A stretch of DNA of 64,000 nucleotides from Clitoria ternatea (lineage: Eukaryota > Streptophyta > Magnoliopsida > Fabales > Fabaceae): positions 126,934,667-126,998,666 of the forward strand of contig CM075673.1 of assembly GCA_037962975.1 (NCBI GenBank). Direction: 5' to 3'. Made by a program: the position numbers and the translations under genes. Shown here one piece after another: positions 34,301 through 46,300 of the stretch. Position 1 is the first letter of the stretch. Each line of letters starts with the position of its first letter. The notes beneath the pieces were generated by a model. That model was not told the DNA's origin. It did no database searches and saw only the letters and a program-made list of their open reading frames with translations.

Positions 34301-37300
34301 CAAGAATCTCCATGTGGTCATACCCAAGGGAAGTTATTCCGCACACAATAGGTGTTCGCACCTGAAAAATAAAAAAGTTTACATAATCTAGTACCGATTT
34401 TAACTTCATAGAAATTATCAATATTCAAGCAATCTTATAGTAGTAGTCTGCTAAAGACACATTGCTGGTAAAATGGCAATTATGCATACCACATTGGTTG
34501 CATCATATTTGCCACCTAATCCAACCTCCAGAATAGAAACATCTACCTGCATAAAAATAAAAATGAAGTGATATTTATTCATTGGACATATTCAGTGTGG
34601 AACAAGTCTGTAGGAATCTAAAGCATAAGAATCAAACCTGCTCCTCTGCAAATATCTTGAAGGCAAGTAAAGCAAGAAAGTGAAAAAAGGTAGGCATTGG
34701 AACATTGTCATCAGTTTTCTCCTGAGCACCCACCAAAATAAGAAACCATTTAGGAGTGTTAGAATTATGTAAATATAGTAATGATATATTTTAGGATTAA
34801 ATATATCGATCCTATCTTTAATGTAAAATAGAAAACTGTATATTCTGTATTTATGTACAAATCCCTATAAATACAATAGCTCCGGGTGATCACAAAACAT
34901 ACGGAATTCATATGTCTTCCCCTTTTTACTCTTTCAACATGGTATCCAAAGCCTAACGAGAGTTCCTTCCTTTCTGTGATTTTCTGGTAAGCCACTGCTC
35001 ATTGTGTAAAATTTTTTCCCCCCACCCACCTCGTTTTTCATGCCTGCCCACCAGTCCAGCAACCTCCAGCGCCCTTTCCCCCTGGCAACCTTATGACCGG
35101 CCTCCTCCCTCCCAGATCGGCCTTTCCCCAACGGTGCATCCCAATCGGAGCCCGCATGCGCTCCCATTCGCCACCCTTGCTTCTGTGCATGAAACCCACG
35201 CGACACCAATCTACGTCACGCGTGACTGCGCGTCCGACCTCCAGCGACGTCGCGCCTTCTTGGTTTTTGTTCGGCTCGGCCTCCTCTTCCCCGATCTAGT
35301 GTTTGTTTTCAGATTCGCACATTTTTTCCCCTATGTTTGGCACGTTTTTCACTGCTACCACTGTTTTTCTCTCTCCTCCAGTGTATCCATGGCTGCCCCC
35401 GGTGATACTAAGTCCGATACGTTGATTTTGGGAACTTCCCTCACTACCCTCTTTTCTTCTGAGCTGTTGGATGACAATAACTACTCCTATTAGGCCTCTA
35501 ACATTAAAATTTGGCTTATTGGGCTAGGCTATGAGAACCACCTTGGGTCCTTGATTTAGGGGCCACCGACCATATTATTGGTAATAAATCTCTTTTTTCT
35601 TCTATCTCTATCACTGGTTACTTACCTTCTATTACTATGGTCAATGGTTGCCAAACAGTCCCAGGGTATTGGTATTGTCCATCCCCTCCCTTCTCTTTTA
35701 GTTGATAATGTGTTATTTGTTCTTGGTGCCCCCTTTAATTTGTTATCCATATCCTTGAGTCAACTTACTCGCACTCTAGATTGTGTCATCTCTTTTACTA
35801 AAGATTCAGTTTCTTTGCAGGATCGGAAAACGGGAAGATAATTGGCTTCGAATGTGAGTCTCACGGCCTCTATCAACTTAACAAGCCATCCCTTGTCGGT
35901 TCGGCTTCCGCGTCACCTCTTCTCATTCATGCTTAGTTAGGACATCCAGGTCTAGATGCATTCAAGAAATTAGTTCCTAGTTTTTCTAATTTAGAATCTT
36001 TGTTATGTGAGTTTTGTCAATTAGGTAAGCATACTCGTACCTTTTTTCCTAATCGCACTAATAATCGGGTCTCGTCCCTTTTTGCTTTGGTTCATTCGGA
36101 TGTTTAGGGTCCCAATCGTATTCTGTCTTCTTTAGATTCTAGGTACTTTGTCACCTTTATCGATAATTTTTCCTGTTGTACTTGGATATATCTAATGAAA
36201 GATCGTTCTAAGTTATTTTCTATTTTTCAGTCGTTTTTTAATGAAATAAAAACTCAATTTGGGATTTCCATTCGTACCTTACAAAGTGATAATGCACGTG
36301 AATATTTGTCTAACCAATTTTAGACTTTTATGGCATCTCACGATCTATTGTATCAAACCTCTTGCCCTCATACCCCCCAACAAAATGGAGTTGTTGAGCG
36401 CAAAAATAGACATCTTCTAGATACCACTCGGACTCTTCTTCATCTAATGTTCCTCTTCAGTTTTGGGGTGATGCAGTTCTTACTACGTGCTATCTCATCA
36501 ACCGTATGCCTTCATTTGTTCTTAAAGGTAAAATTCCTCATCAAGTTCTATATCCATATCGTCCTCTTCATTCTTTACCTCCTCGAGTCTTTGGTTCTAC
36601 TTGTTTCTCTCATGTCCTTGGTCTGGGATCGATAAATTATCTGCTAGATCTCATAAATATGTTTTTGTTGGGTGTACCTAAAAAGGATACAAGTGCTACT
36701 CTCTTACTTGGTGGTTTATGTGGATGATATTGTTATTACTGGCAGTGATCATCTCGGCATTACACAGGTAAAGCAACATCTCTTCAAACACTTTCAGACG
36801 AAGGACCTTGGCAGACTCAAATATTTCTTAAGGATAGAGGTAGCGCAATCCAAAAATGGAATCGTCATATCCCAAAGGAAGTATGCAATGGATATTTTGG
36901 AAGAAACGACGATGTTAAACTCCAGGTCAGTTGACACTCCCATGGACCCCAATATCAAGCTTCTACCCAAGGGAGCCTCTTCCAGATCCTAAGTGATACA
37001 GACGTTTAGTTGGTAAGTTAAACTATCTAACTGTCATCCGTCCAGATATCTCATTTGTAGTTAGTGTAGTAAGTCAGTTCCTAAACTCTCCTTATAAGGG
37101 ACATTAGGATGCAGTGACCCATATTGTTCGATATGTCAAGAAAAATCCTGAAAAGGGCCTATTATATAAAGATAGAGGACATACTCGAGTTGTGGGATAC
37201 TCTGATGTTGATTGAGGAGGCTCTCCCACTGATAGAAGGTCCACTTCTGGATATTGTATTTTTGTCAGAGGTAATCTTATATCTTGGAAGAGCAAGAAGC

Positions 37301-40300
37301 AGTTGGCGGATGTTTTCACTAAGTCTTGTCTGGTGAAATATCCACTAATTTTGTTAATTCTAATAATCAGTTGGCGGATGTTTTCACTAGTCTTTAAGGG
37401 GTCCTCGGATTGATTATATATGTAACAAGCTTGGTGCATATGATTTATAAGTTGTAAGGACAGCATCCCCAAAAACTGATGAGGAACATTACCATGTAAA
37501 AGAAGTGTTCGAGTTGTTTCAACAAGATGTCGATTTTTCCTTCCTGCAATTCCATTCTGTTGAGGAGTATGAGCATAATATGTTTGATGTAAAATCTCAT
37601 AAGAAGCCATAAATGATTGACATGAATTAGATAAATACTCATGAGCATTATCACTACACAAGGTACATATAGGAACACCAAACCGGGTTTTAATTTCATT
37701 GCAAAAATTTTGAAAGACTAATAATAACTCAGAACGATTCTTCAAGTAGACTTACAGTAATCATCAACAAAGGAGACAAAATGTTGATATCCTAATTAGA
37801 CACAGTACGACAAGGACCCCAAATATCATAATGGACTAAGCTAAAGGGAAACACAGATCAACATAAGACTCGATTGTTGAAAGAAGTACGACTATAAAGC
37901 CTATGTGACTCACATTCGGTGCCAATCATCCGTCCCGAACTCCGATCCTGGATGAAAACAGAATTCTTAATAAATGAGACAACGCAATCAAGAGAGCGAG
38001 TCAAACAACTAATGGATAATAAATTAAAAGGAGACCCAGGCACATAAAGAACATTGTCGACAGACAAAGAAGGAAGAGGGTGAACAGTACCAAGTCCTTG
38101 AAATTGAGTTTGAGACCTATTCGCCATAGTAATGGAAGGTGAAAAACTAGAGCTAGAAAAGGTAGAGAATAAGAACTTGTTACAAGTAATATGATTGGTG
38201 TCCCAGGAGTTAAGGACCCAAAGACCAAGAGAGTGAGAAACACCACCAAAAAAATTACCCATTTGCATTACAAAAGTCGTCGAACCTGAAACCTTACGCT
38301 CCTCAAAAGATCGGAGAAAATCGTCATAAGTAGCTGCGAGCACAATCTGCGATCCAGATGAAAAGGTAGAGATGGGTGGCTCAGTCATTTCAGAAGGCAC
38401 CTATACAACATTTGCCATTCTAGGGGAGCGACCATGTAATGCAAAACAACGATCAATAGTGTGTCCAAACTTATGACAATGCTTACATTTTGTCATTTTT
38501 GTCAAAACGACGATTGTGGTTGTGGTCCTTAGCAACCAAAGCAGAAGAGTCAATCTCAATAAGAACGAGCACCAAAGGAGCAATCATAGGAGTGGGAGAC
38601 TTGGCCTAGGCTTGGATTAGAGTTAACCAAATGGAATCCATTGTAGGAACCACAGGAGAACCAAGAATTTGCTCACAACAACCTCATACTCAGGAGGAAG
38701 ACCATGTAACACTAATGCCATAAAGAGTTTACGACGGTTCTCAAGATCTGTGGTTGGATTGTCAGCCAAGAGGAGAACCTTATGAAGAACACTACTGACT
38801 TTGCCCAAATAATCAAATATAGGGCTAGTAAGTTGTTGAGGAGTGAGAAGCCGCATAAGAGTCTCGCAAATCCCATATAACCATTGAGTGTCATTGACAT
38901 GAACTGTCTTGGCTTGCACCAAAAGAGATTCATAGGTGTCGTGGGGGCGAAAAATTTGTTTGAGTAAGAGACAGAGTAGATTGCAAAATGCTACAAAGTT
39001 GGGCATTTAGATTGCCCCATTTGGTGTGGTCAGCGGCAACAATAAAGTCTTCTTTGGTTGTAAGATGATCAAGATAACCATGTCCCTTAAACCAAAGTTT
39101 GATGTCAAAAGCCCATGTGGCATAGTTGATCCCATTAAATTTTTCAGCATTTAAAATATTGAGAACAATAACAGTGGCAGCACTAGCCATAATTAAAACA
39201 GGGGAGAGAAAATACACAAACAGTGGAGAAAACAAACTTAAATAACGTCAAACGATGTCTGAAACGAACAACCAATAGCAAAATTCACAGAATATACCTT
39301 TAGTCTATTATAACACCACCAAAAATATGCTAAAAATTTCTCTTCACTGATTTCCACACTGCAGAAGCAACAAGAATAATGCTGATAAATCAAAGCAAAA
39401 TGGCTAAGTAGCTATGCAGCAAAAAGAATTTAAAGGCAGCATATAATGTATTTTAGTTATATGAAATTTGGCAAACCATAAAAGTGCAAGAATGATGATA
39501 TTACAATAGCTACCAATATTGAAGATTAATTTGTTACAAAAACACTGCAGTGTGGACAAAATAATCACAATTCGTGTTTAACTAATATTCAACCTTAACA
39601 AAACAGAGGACAGACACAATGGAGAGTGAAAAAGATTCCATACCCATTTGAAAAAGAGTAACTTCAATATGCAGAATGACACAAGTTGACAGCTACAGTA
39701 AATGGGAATAAAATCAGTCTAGGAATCCAAAATACTCACCCATCTAAGTGAAACCTTTCTCGGATATCTATTAGGTGAGGAGAAGTGAAAAGTCCAGTAC
39801 GAAAACCACAGTTGCGTAATATAGATTCTGTGAAGGTACATGTAGATCCCTATGGAAGCACAGTGCAAAGGAAAAAAATTTATCATTCCAAGGCACAAGT
39901 AAAAACAAAGAAGGAAATCCATACATACACAAAACTGACATTCCATAGCTACTCTGTCTCAGAGACCACAAACTACCATCCAACATCAACCATTGCAAGT
40001 TTAAAGCCTTAGCAGAACATAAATTCAGGAATGACATGAAGTTAATATTCCAAAGCAGTAACAAGCAAGTTTAACTAATACAATAAAACTAAAGACTTGT
40101 GACTCAGTTAATAGTATAAAATGAGATTGTGGAAAGAGTCAGACCAAGTCTCAAGCAGCATTACCTCGTAAGGAGAATACATCTAGTTAACACAAACAAT
40201 GGTGACTCTGAGCATAGTCGAGGTGGGCAACCGCCTAGGCCCCATTTTTAAAAGGGCACCAAGATTACAATTATAATTATAATTATAATTATATAATTTA

Positions 40301-43300
40301 CTTATGATAAGAAATAAAACAATTACTAATAAGATAATAAGATACTTATAATCAATCAAAAAATAAAATAATACAACAACGACAAAGCCTTATCCAGCTA
40401 AGTGGGGTCAGCTATATGAATCAAACAATGGCATTGCACTCTATTATGTACCACATCCTACGAGATTTCATTTATCAAAATGTTTCTATCAGTAAGCTTT
40501 TTAAGTGTCCTTTTTAGTCTTCCCCTACCTCTCTTTACAAGACTTCCACACATTTGCTCAACTCTCCATACCAGCGCTTCCAAAGTTCTCCTTTGAACAT
40601 GCCCAAACCACCTTAGACGATTTTCAACCATTTTCTCTTCAATAAGTGTCACATCAACACAACTTCGGATAATATTGTTACGAATTTGATCTTTTCTTGT
40701 AAGGTCACACATCCACCTCAACATGTTCATCTAACTATCTTGTTGTCCTCATTTGATGTTCATGTTGCCCTTTCACCGCCTAGCATTCACTCGCATAAAG
40801 CATTGCTGGTCTTGTGGCAATTCGATAAAACTTTTCTTTAAGTTTATCAGGTACTTTTCGATCATATACCCCAATTTGTATCCTATGCGAAACACCTCTA
40901 TTAATTTTCACCGTCATCTTGTATTATCACACCCAAATACTTGAACGTTGACACTTAAGGTAAGACTTGATCTCCAATTTTCACCTTCAAGTTGTCATTA
41001 ACTTCTATCCTATTAAACTTGCAATCTATATACCTAGCTTTTGAATCGCACGCTATCACGGCGTGAGGGTGCAGCGATGCCCTTCCCCACTTTCGCCTGG
41101 CCAATGCAAGTACATTTCTAGTGGCAGCCGACGCAGAGAAGCTGCAGATTGGCCGCCTAGTGAACCTCAGATCCTGAAGCAGGCGCAATCACGTTAAAGG
41201 TCCTTTTTTTTAACGTGCCGTTTTGGTGCTTTTTCCTTAAAAGTTTTAGCACCAAAATGGTGCATTTGATAAAAAAAATGGATTTGCTGGTAACCAAAAC
41301 AGCGCCATTTTGGTGCTCTTTTTTTAGCTTTAGCACCAAAACGGTGCTTTTCATTAATTAAAATTGAATTTGCCGGTAACCAAAACGGCATCGTTTTGGT
41401 TACTTTCTGGTTACTGAAAAATTGCTTTTTATTTTGAAATTTTAAAGTAACTCTTCTTCTCCCATTTCAGCTTCTCTTCCTTCTTCCCCACGTAAAAACA
41501 GAGCTCCCCCTTCCCTCCCAGACTTCGTTTCAAGCTTAGTCTTCAACGTCCACCCAACACGTTGGCTCCCACCCTATTACGGTGGTGTTCTGCTCCGGCA
41601 TGGCTGCTACGTCATCTCTGGCAGCAGCTACCTTCCCCCCCCCCCCCTTTTTTCATATTTTTTCTCAAATTTTACAACCAGTCTCTCCCTTCACTTTACA
41701 GTCACTTATAGCTGCTCCAAAAACAACACCTCCTTCTCTCTATTAGCCCCTCCGACAGCCTCTTCCAACAATTTGAAGTGAATCCCCTCCAACAGCCACT
41801 GTTTGATTATCCATTCCTCTGTTTTTTTTTTTTGGCTCTGGTTTTTTGGCCTTTTTCTGCTGCAACAAAATGGCAGCTTCAGGACAGGTGGGACAGCAAA
41901 CCAGAAACCTTACCGGTTCCGACGTTGTGTTCTATAAACCAGCAGGTGAAAACCGAGACAAAGCTTGGGATTGGAACTCATTGAAGGATAAAAACAACAA
42001 AAAAAATGTGACGTGTGATTGGTGTGGAAAGATGACTATTGATGGTATCACTAAGGCAAGAAGCCCAAGCTAAAAAGGCAGCGAACAAGATGATTATTTT
42101 GAATGATGTTGACATGGATGAAGAGGAAGAAGAGGGGCAAGAGATTCATGTCATTAAAAGGGGGAAAAGGCTTGGGACTTCAAGCCAAACAACAAGCGTT
42201 GATGCTCCAAACACCTAACCAAACATGGCTAAAAAAGGGCCACTTGACATCTTCAGGAGGGATGCAAGTACACAAAACATGTTAAGGAAGAATGTGAAGC
42301 AAACAAGCATAAATGATGCTTGCAACAAGGAAGCTAGAGCAATGAATATCCAACACAAAGCGGTTCCTGGTCACTAATGGAATACCTTTCAATGTTGTCC
42401 GTTCAAGAAGCTTCAAGAAGATAGTGGAGGCTATTGGAGCTTATAATCATCGTCATTTGAAACCACCATCCTACTATGAGTATAGAATTCCACTTCTTAA
42501 AAAAGAGTTAGAGTACACAAATGAATTGGTGAAGAATCATACAATGGAGAGGGAGAATTATGGATGTTCCATTATGTCGGATGCTTGGACGGATCGAAAG
42601 AATAGGACATTGATCAATTTTTTGGTGAATTGTCCTACCAGTTTGATGTTCATTAAGAGTATTGATGTCTCTTTTTACATGAAGATGGGAGACATGATAT
42701 TTAAGCTTTTGGACAACTTTGTATCAGAGGTTAGAGAATCAAATGTTGTTCAAGTCATCACCGACAATGGAAGCAACTATGTTGTAGCCAGTAAGCTTAC
42801 TTACTTTAAGACTTTAAGTTTAGTAAGTGACTTTAGTAGTTTAGTTTACTTACTTTAAGTTTAATTTAATTTTTTAGGTAAGCTTTTGATGGCTAAGAGG
42901 CCACATTTGTTTTGGACCCCATGCGTCGTCCATTGTTTGGATTTGATGCTAGAAGACGTTGGGAAGCTTCATAGGGTCAAGAGCCATTCATAGAGGCACC
43001 AAGCTTGTTGGGTTCATCTACAACCATACCTTGACATGCAGTGACCCAGTTCACTACATGCTTCTTAACTTTACAAAGGTTGCAGAAGCAAAAAAAATAA
43101 CCTTAGAAGGATGTTTATATCGAAAGAGTGGTTCCGGTCAAAGACCGCGAAAGGGGTGAATGCTAAGAGGGTCACGGAGTGTGTCTTGATGCCTTCATTT
43201 TGGAATGATGTTGCTTATAGCCTTAAGGCTATAGGACCTCTTGTTCAAGTGCTTAGAATTGTCGATAATGAGAAGAAACCCACAATGGGTTATGTGTATA

Positions 43301-46300
43301 AGGCTATAGATTTCAATGGAGATGAAAATAAATACCAAGTTGTCTTTGATATTGTTAGGTATCTTGTACCTCCAAGAAGATAAAAGGGCGTTATTCGTCC
43401 CTGAATTTTATTGATTTCAAAAAAAAAAAGCTACGCAAAGGAGTCTACTCTCACACTAGAATTAAACCAGTTTTGCACTAAGCAATAAAAAGAAAAGATC
43501 TGTCTCTATTGGAAAACAAAGGAGCTATTTATAGGAGATTGGTTAACACCCTAACCATCTCAAATTAACATATAGATAAGCTAACTAATAAAGATAAAGA
43601 TATAAGAGATTTGGTTAACAGCCTAACCACCTCAAACTATCTACTAATAAAGATAAAGATAGATTTTAAGATTTAATTTCTATTTTTTTTCCCTTCTTTC
43701 TATAAAAAACTTTTAGCCTATTTGGAGGTCTAACAATACCTCCCTCCCCTGAAATAACCTTGTCCTCAAGGTTAAAATCTGGAAATTGGGCTTGAATGGT
43801 GGATGAATCTTCCCATGTTGCATCTTCAGGCGGCTTTCTTTGCCATTGGATAAGGATTTGCAGTCGTCTGGTCCCCTCTTCAATAGTTATCCTGCTATCG
43901 AGCACACTGCTAGGTATATATGGCTCCTGTGGAGCTTGCAATTCTGGTGGAAAATGTGTTTCGACTGCGTGGTTGCCTATTGCCTTTTTAAGTTGAGACA
44001 CATGGAATACCAGGTGGATGCGAGCTTCTTCAGGTAATTGTAACTGATATGCTACTGCACCTACTTTTTTGAGAATTTTGTAAGGACCGTAATATCTAGC
44101 CGACAGCTTTGGGTGTAGTTTACTCGGCATAGTCATTTGGCGATGTGGTCTGATTTTCAAGTAGACAAAGTCCCCTGGTTAAAACTCTGTTGCAGATCTG
44201 TGAGCATTTGCATACTGTGTCATCTGGTCTTGAGCCCGTTGTAGATTAAACTTTAGTTGTGTCAGCGCCTCGTCTCTGTCTCTGAGATCTTGTGCCACTG
44301 CTTCTACCATAGTTTCACCCGGAATGAACCGAGTTAAAGATGGAAGAGGTCTGCCGTATACCACTTCAAAAGGAGTGCAGTGAGCTGATGCTTGAAAGCT
44401 AGTATTGTACTATTAAACGAGGGAAAACGAGAGCATGTGAATTCCGTGTGTTTTAAACACCAACGGAGCTATTGTATTTATAGGAGATTTTACATGATTA
44501 TAGATAAAATAATACAAATATTTTACAAACTAATCTAATCTAATTAATTAGAGATAACTCTATCTAATCTAATTAATTAGAGATAACTCTATCTAATCTA
44601 ATTAATTAGAGATAATTCTATCTTTAAGTTTAACACTCCCCCTCAAGCTGGAGCATATAGATCATATGCATCAAGCTTGTTACATATGTAATCAATTCGA
44701 GGACCCCTTAGAGATTTAGTGAAAATATCTGCTAGCTGATCATTAGAATTCACAAAACTAGTGGATATTTCACCGGACATTACTTTTTCCCTGATAAAGT
44801 GACAGTCAACTTCAATATGCTTTGTCCTCTCATGGAAAACCGGATTTGAGGCGATATGCATGGCAGCTTGATTATCACAGATAAGTGACATCTGTTCAAC
44901 CTCTCCAAATTTAAGTTCCCGGAGCAATTGTTTGAGCCATATGAGTTCCTGACTGGCTATAGCCATAGCACGGTACTCTGCCTCCGCACTGGACCTGGCT
45001 ACAACATTCTGCTTCTCGCTCTTCCAAGAGACAAGATTACCTCCGATAAAGATACAATATCCGGAAGTGGACCTTCTATCAATGGGAGAGCCTGCCCAAT
45101 CAGCATCAGAGTATCCCATAACTCGAGTATGTCCTCTATCTTCATATAACAGGCCCTTTCCAGGATCTTTCTTGATATATCGAACAATATGGGTCACTGC
45201 ATCCCAATGTTCCTTACAAGGAGAGTTCAGGAACTGACTTACCACACTAACTGCAAATGAGATATCCGAGCGAGTGACAGTTAGGTAGTTCAACTTGCCA
45301 ACTAAACGTCTATATCTCTCAGGATCCGGAAGAGACTCCCCCTGATTTGGTAGAAGCTTGACATTGGGATCCATGGGAGTGTCGACTGACTTGGAGTTTA
45401 ACATCGTTGTTTCTTCCAAAATATCCATTGCATACTTTCTTTGGGATATGACGATTCCATTTTTGGATTGCGCTACCTCTATCCCCAAGAAATATTTGAG
45501 TCTGCCAAGGTCCTTCGTCTGAAAGTGTTTGAAGAGATGTTGCTTTACTTGTGTAATGCCAAGATGATCACTGTCATTAATAACAATGTCATCCACGTAA
45601 ACCACCAAGTAAATACAACCAGCCACTGAATGACGATAGAAGACAGAGTGATCGGCCTCACTTCGGATCATGCCAAACTCCTGAATCACAGTACTAAATC
45701 TTCCAAACCATGCCCTAGGAGATTGCTTAAGGCCATATAGAGATTTCCGCAAGCGACAAACAAGTCTAGAAGACTCCCCCTGAGCAACGAAACAAGGAGG
45801 TTGCTCCATGTAAACCTCTTCAAGTAGGTCACCATGAAGGAAAGCATTTTTGATGTCCAACTAGTATAGAGGCCAGTGGCGAATAGCGGCAATGGAGAGG
45901 AAGAGGCGCACTGAGTGCATTTTGGCAACAGGGGAGAAGGTGTCTCCATAATCTAAGTCGTAGATCTGAGTATAACCTTTGGCGATAAGTCGGGCTTTGA
46001 GGCGGTCAACTGTTCCGTCCGAGCCAACCTTTACCGTGTACACCCATCGACAACCAACAACGGACTTCCCTGGTGGTAGAGGAACGAGATCCCAAGTTCC
46101 ACTGCTTTGTAAAGCATACATTTCATCCATCATAGCTTGTTTCCATCCTGGATGTGTAAAGGCATCTCCTGCATTCTTAGGAATAGAAACAACAAAGGAC
46201 AAAGAAGAAAGACAAGAGTAATATGATGGAGATATGCGATGATAACTCAAAGCAGTATAGTGAGGAGAAGGATTACGAGTAGAACGGATACCTTTGCGAA

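Larger units (their letters stand above)
34757..37446 (+). mobile_element. Copia C: Ty1/copia element in FPGS intron 5, internally deleted and lacking its 3' LTR
   Basis: A 5' LTR (34757-34939) and primer-binding site start the element. The 3' coding end reaches the region coding the final DLYAPA-like residues near 37440, but no polypurine tract or 3' LTR follows. Instead the sequence switches to copia D in the opposite orientation. Its LTR belongs to the same family as the fragment at 53505-53957. Confidence 0.82.

Noticed and set aside
37104..37745. 213-codon minus-strand frame as one gene
   Set aside because: It is a chimera: copia D integrase to about 37449, then antisense copia C sequence.
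40250..40360. Possible tRNA or snRNA in the ATTATA-rich stretch
   Set aside because: No cloverleaf or conserved box was found; it is a simple AT repeat.
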